NCBI GenBank assembly: GCA_964600075.1
Contig: CAZRIE010000038.1
Span: 1-34,209 of the forward strand
Length of the DNA stretch: 34,209 nucleotides
Reading direction: 5' to 3'
Origin: CAZRIE01 sp964600075
GTDB lineage: Bacteria > Bacteroidota > Bacteroidia > Flavobacteriales > Flavobacteriaceae
Below, piece by piece: positions 16,284 to 25,077 of the stretch; position 1 is the first letter of the stretch, and every line of letters starts with the position of its first letter. The notes beneath the pieces were generated by a model that did no database searches, was not told the origin of the DNA, and was given only the letters and a program-made list of their open reading frames with translations. The translations under genes and the position numbers were made by a program.

Positions 16284-19283
16284 TTACTTTACAGCTGCTT
16301 TTTTGGTTTTGGCAGTTTCAATCTTGGCCTCCTTTTCCCCCAACCGAGTACTTTTATTCAAGGTATCGAACATCACAGGGGTAGCGATGAACAATGAAGA
16401 ATAGGTTCCGACTATGATACCTATAATCATGGCGAACATAAAACCACGAAGCGACTCACCACCAAAAATAAATATTGCCAACAATACGACCAATGTGGTC
16501 AAAGAGGTATTCAAGGTTCGGCTCAAAGTACTATTCAAAGCCAAATTGACATTATTGCCACCACGCCATCCTTTTTCTCCAATAATCTCACGAATACGGT
16601 CAAAAACGACCACGGTATCGTTCAACGAATACCCGATTACTGTAAGTATTGCCGCGATAAACGCTTGGTCAATTTCCATGTTGAAAGGCATAATCGTGCC
16701 AAACAAAGAGAATATCCCCAATACAATCATAACATCGTGGAAAACCGCGACAACGGCCCCCAAAGAGAATTGCCACTTGCGAAAACGAAATAAGATATAA
16801 AGGAACACAACGGCCAAAGAACCAATAATAGCCAAAAAGGCATTGTTCTTGATATCATCGGCAATGGTCGGGCCCACTTTAACCGACTGTAAAATACCGA
16901 TGGATTTGTCTCCACTTCCAATCATAAAATCTTTCTGGTCCGTTCCATCTGGCAAGTATTTTTGTAACGAAGTATAGAGCTTCGATTGAATTTCGTTATC
17001 GACCTCAATGCCTTCAACATCTACCTTATAGGGCGTTGTAATTTTCACTTGGTTAGCATTACCAAAAGTTTTCACATTCGTGCCGCTACCAAATACATCG
17101 TTTAGTTCAGAGGCGATTTCAGAAGGATTCACGCCTTGTTCAAAGCGTACCTGATAAGATCTTCCTCCTATAAAATCTACACCTTGTTGTAGACCATTTG
17201 TTAATAAAGAAAAAACACCGATACCTACCAAAACTAGGGAAAGCACATAGGCAATCTTACGTTTGGCCAAGAAGTTAACATTTATATTCTTGAACAGGTT
17301 TTTGGTCAGGGAGGTCGAGAAATCAAGCCTTCTCGTTCTTCCACTGAGGTACCAATCTACCAATAAACGTGTAATAAAGATGGCCGTAAACAATGAGGTT
17401 ACAATACCGATGAGCAAGGTAGTGGCGAAACCTTTGATGGGTCCCGATCCGAATATAAAAAGAATAATTGCGGTAAGACCTGTTGTAATATTCGCATCCA
17501 AAATCGAAGAAAGAGCATTACTGAATCCATCGGCAACTGCTTGCGATTTTCCTTTTCCTTTCGCGATTTCCTCCTTGATCCGCTCAAATATCAGAACGTT
17601 CGCATCTACTGACATACCAATAGTCAGTACGATACCGGCAATACCCGGCAACGTAAGTACAGCGCTCAGACTAGTCAATACCCCGAATATTAAAAGAATA
17701 TTCAAAAGCAATGCGATATCGGCGAAAATACCCGCCTTTCCATAATAAAACACCATCCAGACCAATACGATGGCCATGGCAATCATAAAAGACATAAACC
17801 CACTATCGATAGCCTCCTGACCCAATGATGGGCCTACAACTTCCGATTGAATGATTTCTGCAGATGCTGGAAGTTTTCCAGCACGCAATACATTCGCAAT
17901 ATCTTTTGTCTCGTTTACTGTAAAAGAGCCCGTAATCTCTGAACGGCCACCGGAAATTGGACCTGTAGAAACTCCTGGTGCTGTGTATACCTTATTGTCC
18001 AATACAATGGCAATACCCGTTCTGTTGGTATAGGCATCGCCGGTTAACTTTTCCCAAGCTTTTGCACCTTTGGTATTCATGCTCATCGTAACGGCCGGTT
18101 TACCGTTAGCAAATTCGTCACGTGCATCGGTTACCACATCACCACTAATACGTGGCTCAGCGTCACGATTGGATTTTAAAGCAAAGAGTTCGACGATTTC
18201 GGCACCTTCAGAAGGTCTTTCCCATAAGAACTTTACAAACTGCATATCCGCAGGAAGCAATCTTCGTATTTCTTTCATTCTAAGATAAGAACCGATTTCG
18301 GCCGTATCTTTAATAGCTGCAACTCCTACGGCATAGCTAGGCGCTCCCAACTGAAACTTATCGAAAAGTGGATTGCGCTGGCTCGCAAAGTCTAGCGAAT
18401 CTTGCGAAACATCCGATAATAAAGAATCCAATTCAGATTCTACTTTGACCGGCTCTTCTACCTCGTCGGCATCTATTAATGTTTTTAATTTCTCGTTGGC
18501 TTGAAAAAAGAAGCCCTGTAGTTCGGGATTATTCGGTTGATACGTTTCCCAAAACTCCAGTTGGGCGGTACTCGACAGAAGACCCTGGGCACGTGCAATA
18601 TCTCGCGCACCTGGCAGTTCGACCAAAATACGACCTGAATTACCTTCACGCTGGATGTTCGGCTGGGTCACCCCAAATCCATCGATACGTTCTCGAAGTA
18701 CTTCAAAAGCGGAAACAATAGACTCATCGATTTTTCTACGGATGATAGGCTTGACCTCATCATCGCCCATTTGAAAATTAATCTCGTCACTAAGTTCTTT
18801 GTTGGCAAAAATATCTGGCGAAGCCAATTTCGTATCGCCACTGATGTCTTCCCATGCTTCGAAGAATAATTCGACATAGGTGTCGTCGCTATTTTTGGAA
18901 GCCGCATCGGCATCGGCCAAAGCCTTATTGAAGATGGGGTTTTTGGTATTGTTGGCAAGCCCTTTTAAAATATCCTTAACGGAAATCTGCAAGGTTACGT
19001 TGATACCTCCTTTAAGGTCGAGACCTTTGTTTAATTCTTTTTTCTTGGCTTCGTTGTAGTTCGTGAAACCTAGAATAGTATTCTCACCGATAGAGTCAAG
19101 ATACTGTGCTTCCGCGACCTCGCGCTTGGAAATATAATCATCTTCCGACTCCGAAATACGGTTCACGGCATACCTATCCGCTTCATTTTCTACTTTACCG
19201 CCAATAAAGGTATATGATAATTGGTAGATGCTCACCAGCCCGAACAAGAGGGCAAAAAGCTTTATAAGTCCTTTATTTTCCAT
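16284..19283 (-). CDS. secDF: Fused protein translocase subunit SecDF
   Basis: An inner membrane motor that uses the proton gradient to pull proteins through SecYEG. The 999-residue single chain joins SecD (about 1-640) and SecF (about 665-985), the usual Bacteroidota arrangement. Visible marks are TM1 (8-27), the SecD motif LNKGLDLKGG followed by a large periplasmic domain, IDGFGVTQPNIQREG, the TM4-5 motif GMSVDANVLIFERIKEE, a second TM1 near 675-695, VDFIGGRSYQVRF opening the SecF part, and GYSLNDTVVVFDRIRE. Twelve membrane spans are expected. A clear promoter (19324-19355) and terminator (16198-16227) make it a single-gene transcription unit. The secreted and sorting-domain proteins in this window all depend on Sec export. 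Confidence 0.97.
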   Translation of the reverse strand: MENKGLIKLFALLFGLVSIYQLSYTFIGGKVENEADRYAVNRISESEDDYISKREVAEAQYLDSIGENTILGFTNYNEAKKKELNKGLDLKGGINVTLQISVKDILKGLANNTKNPIFNKALADADAASKNSDDTYVELFFEAWEDISGDTKLASPDIFANKELSDEINFQMGDDEVKPIIRRKIDESIVSAFEVLRERIDGFGVTQPNIQREGNSGRILVELPGARDIARAQGLLSSTAQLEFWETYQPNNPELQGFFFQANEKLKTLIDADEVEEPVKVESELDSLLSDVSQDSLDFASQRNPLFDKFQLGAPSYAVGVAAIKDTAEIGSYLRMKEIRRLLPADMQFVKFLWERPSEGAEIVELFALKSNRDAEPRISGDVVTDARDEFANGKPAVTMSMNTKGAKAWEKLTGDAYTNRTGIAIVLDNKVYTAPGVSTGPISGGRSEITGSFTVNETKDIANVLRAGKLPASAEIIQSEVVGPSLGQEAIDSGFMSFMIAMAIVLVWMVFYYGKAGIFADIALLLNILLIFGVLTSLSAVLTLPGIAGIVLTIGMSVDANVLIFERIKEEIAKGKGKSQAVADGFSNALSSILDANITTGLTAIILFIFGSGPIKGFATTLLIGIVTSLFTAIFITRLLVDWYLSGRTRRLDFSTSLTKNLFKNINVNFLAKRKIAYVLSLVLVGIGVFSLLTNGLQQGVDFIGGRSYQVRFEQGVNPSEIASELNDVFGSGTNVKTFGNANQVKITTPYKVDVEGIEVDNEIQSKLYTSLQKYLPDGTDQKDFMIGSGDKSIGILQSVKVGPTIADDIKNNAFLAIIGSLAVVFLYILFRFRKWQFSLGAVVAVFHDVMIVLGIFSLFGTIMPFNMEIDQAFIAAILTVIGYSLNDTVVVFDRIREIIGEKGWRGGNNVNLALNSTLSRTLNTSLTTLVVLLAIFIFGGESLRGFMFAMIIGIIVGTYSSLFIATPVMFDTLNKSTRLGEKEAKIETAKTKKAAVK

Positions 19284-19323
19284 TGATTACAAGAGTTTTG
19301 TGGGTGCTTTTTATTACAGCGTG

Positions 19324-19355
19324 CAAATATATGATTTTCCTATAGCATTTAGCAA
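19324..19355 (-). promoter_or_regulatory. secDF promoter (-33 and -7 boxes)
   Basis: On the minus strand, TTG at 19355-19353 is followed by 21 bases and then TATATTTG at 19331-19324, an exact TAnnTTTG -7 box. The start codon is about 40 bases downstream. This is the best complete promoter in the window. Confidence 0.6.
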
Positions 19356-19380
19356 GATATTTAAGAGTTATTGCAAAACG

Positions 19381-19418
19381 AAAACATCCGCTCAGGAAAT
19401 AAATTCCTAGCGGATGTT
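19381..19418 (-). terminator. mdh Rho-independent terminator
   Basis: ACATCCGCT (19384-19392) pairs with AGCGGATGT (19409-19417), and the stem continues with AGGAA/TTCCT after a one-base bulge. On the minus strand it is followed by GTTTTCGTTTT. It lies 23 bases after the mdh stop. Confidence 0.8.
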
Positions 19419-19440
19419 CTAATTTATAGCCGTTTACCTG

Positions 19441-20367
19441 CTAAACTTCTAAAAGCGCATTAGTCTTTTTAACACCTTCAGCACTTTCTTGCATTTTAGC
19501 TTTTTCAGCAGCACTCAAAGGAATATCTATTATTTTTTCGATACCGCCTTTACCTAAAATCACGGGAACACCTATACAAATATCGTTCAAATCATATTCA
19601 CCTTCTAAAAAAGTTGAACACGGAAACATCTTCTTTTGGTCACAGGCTATAGCTTGAACCAGACCCGAAACTGCTGCTCCGGGAGCATACCAAGCACTCG
19701 TACCCAAAAGTTTTGTAAGCGTGGCTCCGCCCACTTTGGTATCTTCGGCAACTTGCTGTAACCTATCTTCGGGTAAAAACTCTGAAACCCGAATACTATT
19801 TCTAGTAGCATGGGAAGTCAAAGGTACCATACCGGTATCACTATGGCCGCCGATGACCATACCATCGACATCCGATATAGGCGCACCAAGGGCTTCCGCC
19901 AAACGATATTTGAAACGGGCGCTATCTAAAGCCCCTCCCATACCGATAATTCTATTTTTCGGAAGATTCGTGGTCTTATGTACTAAATAAGTCATCGTAT
20001 CCATAGGATTGCTAACAACAATCATTATAACACTAGGCGAATGTTCGATGAGGCTTGCCGATACCGTTTTCACGATTCCCGCATTGATACCGATCAATTC
20101 TTCACGCGTCATACCAGGTTTTCTTGGAATCCCAGAAGTAATAACGGCAATATCGCTGTTTGCAGTTTTCGAATAATCGTTCGTAACCCCTGTTATTTTC
20201 GTGTCAAAACCGTTCAAAGAAGCGGTCTGCATCAAGTCCATAGCTTTGCCTTCGGCATAACCTTCTTTAATATCCAACAAAACTACTTCAGATGCAAAAT
20301 TCTTTATGGCAATATACTCGGCGCAGCTTGCGCCAACCGCTCCTGCCCCTACTACGGTAACTTTCAT
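19441..20367 (-). CDS. mdh: NAD-dependent malate dehydrogenase (LDH-like type)
   Basis: This enzyme interconverts malate and oxaloacetate in the citric acid cycle (EC 1.1.1.37). The 308-residue protein begins with the Rossmann motif VVGAGAVGASCAEY, and Asp32 at the end of the second strand (VVLLDIKEG) favours NAD over NADP. The substrate loop is PRKPGMTREELIGIN with the two Arg residues. VSNPMDTMTY carries the conserved Asn, LDSARFKYRLAE the substrate Arg, and GGHSDTGMVPL the catalytic His. The Met-Thr pair in the loop (GMTR) fits malate rather than lactate. Length and motifs match the LDH-like MDH group found in Bacteroidota. It has its own terminator, so it is not co-transcribed with secDF. 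The upstream 347 bases show no firm promoter. Confidence 0.97.
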   Translation of the reverse strand: MKVTVVGAGAVGASCAEYIAIKNFASEVVLLDIKEGYAEGKAMDLMQTASLNGFDTKITGVTNDYSKTANSDIAVITSGIPRKPGMTREELIGINAGIVKTVSASLIEHSPSVIMIVVSNPMDTMTYLVHKTTNLPKNRIIGMGGALDSARFKYRLAEALGAPISDVDGMVIGGHSDTGMVPLTSHATRNSIRVSEFLPEDRLQQVAEDTKVGGATLTKLLGTSAWYAPGAAVSGLVQAIACDQKKMFPCSTFLEGEYDLNDICIGVPVILGKGGIEKIIDIPLSAAEKAKMQESAEGVKKTNALLEV

Positions 20368-20714
20368 TTGTTATTATTTATTTGTTATTAAAGGTCTATT
20401 ACTTTTATAGTTATCTGAAAAGCAAATTCATACGTCAAAATTCTAATTCATTGCAGCCCTTGACTAACCACATACAGCTTTTTTTCAGAGGTTACCAAAA
20501 TTAAACATTCTTGAAAGAAAATGGAGTTGAAAACTTTACTAAATCGAAGAAAAACCCATTTAAATCCACTCGATAAAATGCATCCCTGTTAAAAAAAAAA
20601 GCTTTTCAACGAGTAAGAATGTGATTTAGTACCGTATATCGAATTTTAGCAATATGAACTAAGCGATCGGCGTTCTAAAATCAGCAGACCCCCAATTCAA
20701 AAAAACCCACTGCA
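20368..20714. other. Intergenic region, no gene seen
   Basis: This 347-base stretch lies between the divergent mdh and the small lipoprotein gene, is AT-rich and lacks an ORF with coding character. It must hold promoters for both genes, but I find no exact TAnnTTTG box at a suitable place. Confidence 0.5.
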
Positions 20715-21089
20715 ATGAAAAAACTGTTTTCTTTCGTAGCCATAGTCGCTATCGTGTTAGTGAGTAATTGCACAAAAATCCCCGAAAACAATAACGCCGT
20801 AATAGGTATTTGGTCAGATGTCGAAGTCGAGCAAGCAAACCTTACCGCTAAGGAAACGACCGTTCGGAAAGAGTGGATTTTTAATGATGCTTATTTAGGT
20901 AGGTACCACCATAAAGCCAATGGAACAATTACTTTTAAAACTGATTTTAAATGGAGTTATGATAATGATGTCTATACTATCTCATACCCCGGTACCGATA
21001 TGGAAGTGCAAATTGTATCGATGAAAGCATCTGACGACGGTTCGACTTTAGCCGATGCACAAGGTAATGTGATGGCTACGCGAGAATAA
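20715..21089 (+). CDS. Small lipoprotein, lipocalin-like beta-barrel possible
   Basis: I do not recognise a named family. The 124-residue product starts with a lipoprotein signal (MKKLFSFVAIVAIVLVSNC, Cys19), so it should be lipid-anchored. The mature part begins KIPENNNAVIGIWSDVEVEQ, where a GIW near the start and successive beta strands (KEWIFNDAYLGRYHH, NGTITFKTDFKWSYDNDVYTISY) recall lipocalin-like small flavobacterial lipoproteins; this is a weak structural guess. It is on the plus strand between minus-strand mdh and gyrB, with its own terminator at 21118-21149, so it is a stand-alone gene. Confidence 0.8.
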   Translation: MKKLFSFVAIVAIVLVSNCTKIPENNNAVIGIWSDVEVEQANLTAKETTVRKEWIFNDAYLGRYHHKANGTITFKTDFKWSYDNDVYTISYPGTDMEVQIVSMKASDDGSTLADAQGNVMATRE

Positions 21090-21117
21090 AAATCTAAATA
21101 GGTTTCGAATATAACAT

Positions 21118-21149
21118 AAGCCCCAGTCAATAAGACTATGGCTTTTTTC
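21118..21149 (+). terminator. Rho-independent terminator of the small lipoprotein gene
   Basis: AAGCC and AGTC on the left pair with GACT and GGCTT on the right around an AATAA loop, followed by TTTTTT on the plus strand. It begins 29 bases after the stop at 21089. Confidence 0.7.
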
Positions 21150-21262
21150 ACTGTAATGCCCCCGACAGAAAAAGTTTTGATACTTAAATCCAAACCAATG
21201 CGCTACCGCTGCTTGCTTTAGTACAAGAAAATCTATATCGGTTATATTACCAATCTCATTGC

Positions 21263-21466
21263 CTACAAATTTTTTGAAGGGTCGGTCTTGCCCCAATTCG
21301 AGGCATCGTTGAAAAAACCACCTCGTTTGTCAAGTTGCTCAAGACCCGAAGATGTCATATACAAATTAGTGATCTCATCGGTCATAATCCTTTTCCTTTT
21401 ACCTTCGGAAATGATTTTCAATTCGTTGACCTGGCATTTCTTTCGATCGACATCTTTAAGCGTTAT
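21263..21466 (-). other. Unexplained 67-codon open frame, possible gene remnant
   Basis: This minus-strand frame is open for 67 codons and reads like protein (for example DVDRKKCQVNELKIISEGK and later TNLYMTSSGLEQLDKRGGFF), but it has no ATG near its beginning. Possible starts are TTG at 21421 (52 residues) or ATG at 21385 (40 residues). The next gene upstream on the strand ends at 21472 in another frame. It could be a small gene with a rare start, or the tail of a broken one. I do not recognise the sequence. The remaining gap (21150-21262) shows nothing. Confidence 0.25.
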
Positions 21467-21471
21467 TTAAG

Positions 21472-21603
21472 CTAGTTTTGTAGGGAATAAGAACTAAAAG
21501 TCGTATCAAACGCTGCTTGTTTTTCGCGTTCTTTCAACTTATCCTGCACAAAGCAGATCACTCCGGACATAATCAACATTATGCCAGCTACTTTTACTTT
21601 CAT
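21472..21603 (-). CDS. Predicted 43-residue single-span membrane peptide
   Basis: A short ORF starts at ATG 21603: MKVKVAGIMLIMSGVICFVQ forms one hydrophobic span, followed by a charged tail DKLKEREKQAAFDTTFSSYS and a final LQN. The N-terminal basic residues and charged C-terminal tail look like a real small membrane protein rather than chance. It lies just downstream of the gyrB terminator on the same strand, so it would need read-through or its own promoter; none is clear. I recognise no family. The coding case rests on composition and topology only. Confidence 0.5.
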   Translation of the reverse strand: MKVKVAGIMLIMSGVICFVQDKLKEREKQAAFDTTFSSYSLQN

Positions 21604-21640
21604 TGATTATGATTTAGGATTAATATTTTTTGATTAGCCC

Positions 21641-21675
21641 TAAAAATAGTTCGTCCGCCAAGTGGCGGACGAACT
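21641..21675 (-). terminator. gyrB Rho-independent terminator
   Basis: A perfect 13-base stem: AGTTCGTCCGCCA (21648-21660) pairs with TGGCGGACGAACT (21663-21675). On the minus strand it is followed by ATTTTTA. It ends gyrB, whose stop is at 21698. Confidence 0.85.
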
Positions 21676-21697
21676 TTCGTTATGAAAGTACTAGTTA

Positions 21698-23704
21698 TTA
21701 TACGTCAATGTTCGCATACACCGCATTCTTCTCGATAAACTCCCTTCTTGGAGGCACCTCATCGCCCATCAACATAGAGAACACCCGATCGGTCTCCGTA
21801 GCGTTATCTATAGTAATCAGTCGTAAGGTTCTAAATTCGGGATTCATCGTGGTATCCCATAACTGCTCCGCATTCATCTCACCAAGACCTTTATACCTTT
21901 GAATACTTACACCACCACTATAGCTGTCTGCGATTTCATCGCGTTCTTTGTCAGACCATGCGTAACGTTTTTTGGCTCCTTTTTTAACCAAGTACAAAGG
22001 TGGTGTTGCGATGTACACATGTCCACTTTCAATAAGTTCGCGCATATATCTAAAGAAAAAAGTAAGAATCAAAGTTTCGATATGGCTACCGTCGACATCT
22101 GCATCACACATGATAACTACTTTATGGTAACGCAATTTTTCAAGATTCAGCGCCTTGCTATCCTCTTCGGTACCAATAGTAACCCCTAGGGCTGTGTAAA
22201 TATTTTTAATTTCCTCATTTTCGAAGACCTTGTGCACCATGGCCTTTTCAACATTCAATATTTTACCACGTAAAGGAAGGATGGCCTGAAACTTACGGTC
22301 TCGCCCCATTTTTGCTGTACCGCCCGCCGAATCACCCTCGACGAGGAATACTTCGCAATTAACGGGATCTTGATCGGAGCAGTCAGAAAGTTTTCCAGGC
22401 AGGCCGCCGATACTCATTACGGTCTTGCGCTGCACCATCTCACGAGCCTTTGTGGCTGCATGACGTGCCTGTGCCGCCAAAATTACTTTTTGGACGATTA
22501 TTTTGGCATCGTCGGGGTGTTCCTCCAAATAATTGGTCAACATTTCGGAAACCGATTGACTTACTGCAGAGGAAACCTCACGGTTGCCCAATTTGGTTTT
22601 TGTCTGGCCTTCAAACTGTGGTTCAGCTACCTTAACAGATACAATTGCTGTCAAGCCTTCCCTGAAATCATCGCCTTGTACCTCAAATTTCAGCTTGTCC
22701 AACATACCAGATGAATCTGCATATTTCTTTAGGGTAGTGGTAAGTCCCCTTCTAAAACCGGATAGATGTGTTCCACCTTCGTGGGTATTGATATTGTTCA
22801 CGTACGAATGCAGGTTTTCGGTATAGCTACTGTTATAAATCATGGCGACTTCAACGGGAACACCGTTCTTCTCACCTTCCATAGCGATAACGCCTTGAAT
22901 CAAGGGGTCGCGGTTACTATCTAAAAACCTGACGAACTCCTTCAATCCTTCATCTGAATAGAAGGTTTCGGTGACGAATTCCCCATCCTCATCCTTTTGT
23001 CTTCTGTCGGTTATGCTGATCGTAACTCCTTTATTTAAAAAGGAAAGTTCGCGCATCCTGTAGGCAAGGGTCTCATAACTATATTCTATGGTCTGAGTAA
23101 AAATCTGATCATCAGGATGGAAAGTAACCATGGTACCTCTATCGTCAGTATCTCCGACACTTTTTACGGGATACACCGCTTTGCCTCGTTCGTATTCTTG
23201 CTCCCAAATTTTACCATCTCGATAAACGGTGGCTTTCAATTGGTCCGAAAGTGCATTTACCACGGAAACTCCGACGCCATGTAGCCCCCCGGAAACTTTA
23301 TAGGAATCTTTATCGAACTTTCCGCCGGCGCCGATTTTGGTCATAACGACCTCGAGAGCCGAAATTCCCTCTTTTTTATGCAGATCTACAGGAATACCCC
23401 TACCGTTATCTCTGGTAGTAATGGAATTATCTTCATTGATAACAACGCTAATAGTGTCGCAATGACCGCCCATAGCCTCATCAATGGAATTGTCCACTAC
23501 CTCATAAACAAGATGATGTAAACCACGCACACCTACGTCACCGATATACATCGAGGGCCGCATGCGGACATGCTCCATACCTTCAAGGGCCTGGATACTA
23601 TCCGCTGAATATGCTTTTTTATTTTCGCCAGTTAGGTGTTCTACCGGCTTTTTGATTTCGTCTTTTTTCTTAGATTCTTCGTCTTTATTCGCTTCTTCGC
23701 TCAT
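21698..23704 (-). CDS. gyrB: DNA gyrase subunit B
   Basis: The ATPase subunit of gyrase, which introduces negative supercoils together with GyrA (EC 5.6.2.2). The 668-residue protein has the GHKL ATPase fold: EVVDNSIDEAMGG (Asn72), DNGRGIPVD (99-107) and the ATP lid GGLHGVGVSVVNALS (139-153). The transducer domain follows, then the TOPRIM domain with EGDSAGG (456-462), the metal-binding DADVDGSH near residue 530, and a C-terminal QRYKGLGEMNAEQLW tail. It is the short form without the large E. coli insertion. The first 30 residues are a charged Lys/Glu/Asp extension before AYSADSIQALEGMEHVR. A -7 box lies at 23746-23753 and a strong terminator at 21641-21675, so it is transcribed alone. Confidence 0.97.
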   Translation of the reverse strand: MSEEANKDEESKKKDEIKKPVEHLTGENKKAYSADSIQALEGMEHVRMRPSMYIGDVGVRGLHHLVYEVVDNSIDEAMGGHCDTISVVINEDNSITTRDNGRGIPVDLHKKEGISALEVVMTKIGAGGKFDKDSYKVSGGLHGVGVSVVNALSDQLKATVYRDGKIWEQEYERGKAVYPVKSVGDTDDRGTMVTFHPDDQIFTQTIEYSYETLAYRMRELSFLNKGVTISITDRRQKDEDGEFVTETFYSDEGLKEFVRFLDSNRDPLIQGVIAMEGEKNGVPVEVAMIYNSSYTENLHSYVNNINTHEGGTHLSGFRRGLTTTLKKYADSSGMLDKLKFEVQGDDFREGLTAIVSVKVAEPQFEGQTKTKLGNREVSSAVSQSVSEMLTNYLEEHPDDAKIIVQKVILAAQARHAATKAREMVQRKTVMSIGGLPGKLSDCSDQDPVNCEVFLVEGDSAGGTAKMGRDRKFQAILPLRGKILNVEKAMVHKVFENEEIKNIYTALGVTIGTEEDSKALNLEKLRYHKVVIMCDADVDGSHIETLILTFFFRYMRELIESGHVYIATPPLYLVKKGAKKRYAWSDKERDEIADSYSGGVSIQRYKGLGEMNAEQLWDTTMNPEFRTLRLITIDNATETDRVFSMLMGDEVPPRREFIEKNAVYANIDV

Positions 23705-24019
23705 AAGATTTATTGGTTGTTTTTACTTCAAATTTTTCAATCCTACAAATATACGCAATACCCTATGAAATATAGGTTTTTGGGATTATCTTAACCTCTA
23801 AGTTATCAACAATTTTTGTGGAAAATTTTACCTCTAAAATAGCTTTGAAAACGAAGTCGCTATTTCAGAATAACCAAAAGAATTTGCATCTATAACTTTA
23901 TGGCGTAGTCGATAAATTTGGTCAATTGAATAATCGATATCTTTACGGAAAGAGATTAGTATTTTACCCAAGTACACACTTATGAAAAACCCTAGTCAAA
24001 TCAACTCAATCTTTGTAAT
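23705..24019. other. Intergenic region between gyrB and the bestrophin gene
   Basis: No gene is seen. It holds the gyrB -7 box (23746-23753) and presumably the promoter of the bestrophin gene; TTTG followed after about 17 bases by TATCTTTA near 23937-23944 is a weak candidate. A TTATCAACA word around 23813-23821 resembles a DnaA box but stands alone. Confidence 0.4.
23746..23753 (-). promoter_or_regulatory. gyrB promoter -7 box
   Basis: TATATTTG on the minus strand is an exact match to TAnnTTTG, 42 bases before the gyrB start codon. The -33 region is not convincing. Confidence 0.5.
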
Positions 24020-24910
24020 GTGATTTTAGAAAAAAGAATTCCCATAGCTTATTGGTTTCATCAAATTAAATGGGACCTCGTAATCGTACTCCTATTTTCA
24101 TCAATTGTTTCCATAATATCGACGTACTTAATCGACCTAGAAATCCCCGTTGGTATTGGTGCCTTTATGGGTACCGCAATTGCTTTGCTACTCTCATTTA
24201 AATTATCCCAATCTTACGATAGATGGTGGGAGGCCCGAAAAATATGGGGTTCTATTGTCAACGACTCAAGAACCTTAGTTATTCAACTCTTGAATTTTTC
24301 AACCAGGGCAGAAAATAAATTGACCACGAAAATGGCGCATCGGCAAATAGCGTGGTGCTACTCCCTATCGAAGTCGTTAAGAAACCATGACGCTAAAAAG
24401 CACCTCCTTCATTTTATAACAAAAAAAGAGTTGCGCTCTTTACATGGCCATTCAAACATTCCTCTGGCTTTATTGGATCATCAGTCCCAGGATTTGTGCC
24501 AATTACACGCCCAAAAATTGATAAATGATTACCAACAAGTTCAGATTGACGGCACTCTATTACGTCTTTGTGCTTCGATGGGACAGGCGGAACGGATAAA
24601 AAATACGTTCTTTCCAAAAACCTATCGCTTGACCTTACATCTATTCATCTATATTTTTCTAGTGACACTTTCTTTGTCATTAACAAATTTACAGGGGCCA
24701 ACGGAAGTCTTATTGATGGTCTTTATATCGTTGCCATTCTTTCTTCTAGAAAAAATTGCCACTAGTATTCAAGACCCATTTGAAAATACTCCAACTGATA
24801 CTTCAATGACCTCAATCTCAAGAACTATCGAAATTAACATCAAACAACTTTTAGAAATCGAAAATGATGTGCCAGAGCCTATAGACTCTGATACATTTTA
24901 TGTTTTGTGA
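24020..24910 (+). CDS. Bestrophin-family (UPF0187) anion channel protein
   Basis: A 296-residue inner membrane protein of the bacterial bestrophin family, which forms pentameric ion channels. The family core is plain: the first membrane segment (IKWDLVIVLLFSSIVSIIS), a second segment with GIGAFMGTAIALLLSFKLSQS, then the hallmark YDRWWEARKIWGSIVNDSR. Two more hydrophobic stretches lie near 205-245, followed by IQDPFENTPTDTSM, the usual bestrophin sequence after the last segment. The start is GTG at 24020, and an ATG two bases upstream is followed at once by TGA. The gene stands alone, divergent from gyrB and convergent with asnB. Ion selectivity cannot be read here. Confidence 0.9.
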   Translation: MILEKRIPIAYWFHQIKWDLVIVLLFSSIVSIISTYLIDLEIPVGIGAFMGTAIALLLSFKLSQSYDRWWEARKIWGSIVNDSRTLVIQLLNFSTRAENKLTTKMAHRQIAWCYSLSKSLRNHDAKKHLLHFITKKELRSLHGHSNIPLALLDHQSQDLCQLHAQKLINDYQQVQIDGTLLRLCASMGQAERIKNTFFPKTYRLTLHLFIYIFLVTLSLSLTNLQGPTEVLLMVFISLPFFLLEKIATSIQDPFENTPTDTSMTSISRTIEINIKQLLEIENDVPEPIDSDTFYVL

Positions 24911-25077
24911 TTTAAGCATAAAACTTGGCTTTTGCCCCGCACCACTTTTAAGTATTATATATTTTCACCAATTTGAATCACAAAAAAACTTCAGCGGCAA
25001 AAACATTTATGGCGGCAACGGAAAAGTTTATAGACCGGCCCATGGATAGAAAATATTAAAATCAGTCTATTTTACTT

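Noticed and set aside
16414..17745. Plus-strand ORFs of 128 and 160 codons
   Set aside because: Both are antisense shadows of secDF, whose protein is unmistakable.
23813..23821. TTATCAACA, resembling a DnaA box, near gyrB
   Set aside because: A single imperfect copy, no cluster, no dnaA nearby and no AT-rich unwinding arrangement beyond normal background, so it is not an origin.
24980..25025. GCGGCAAAAACATTTATGGCGG as a possible asnB terminator
   Set aside because: It is a direct, not inverted, repeat, so it cannot form the required hairpin.
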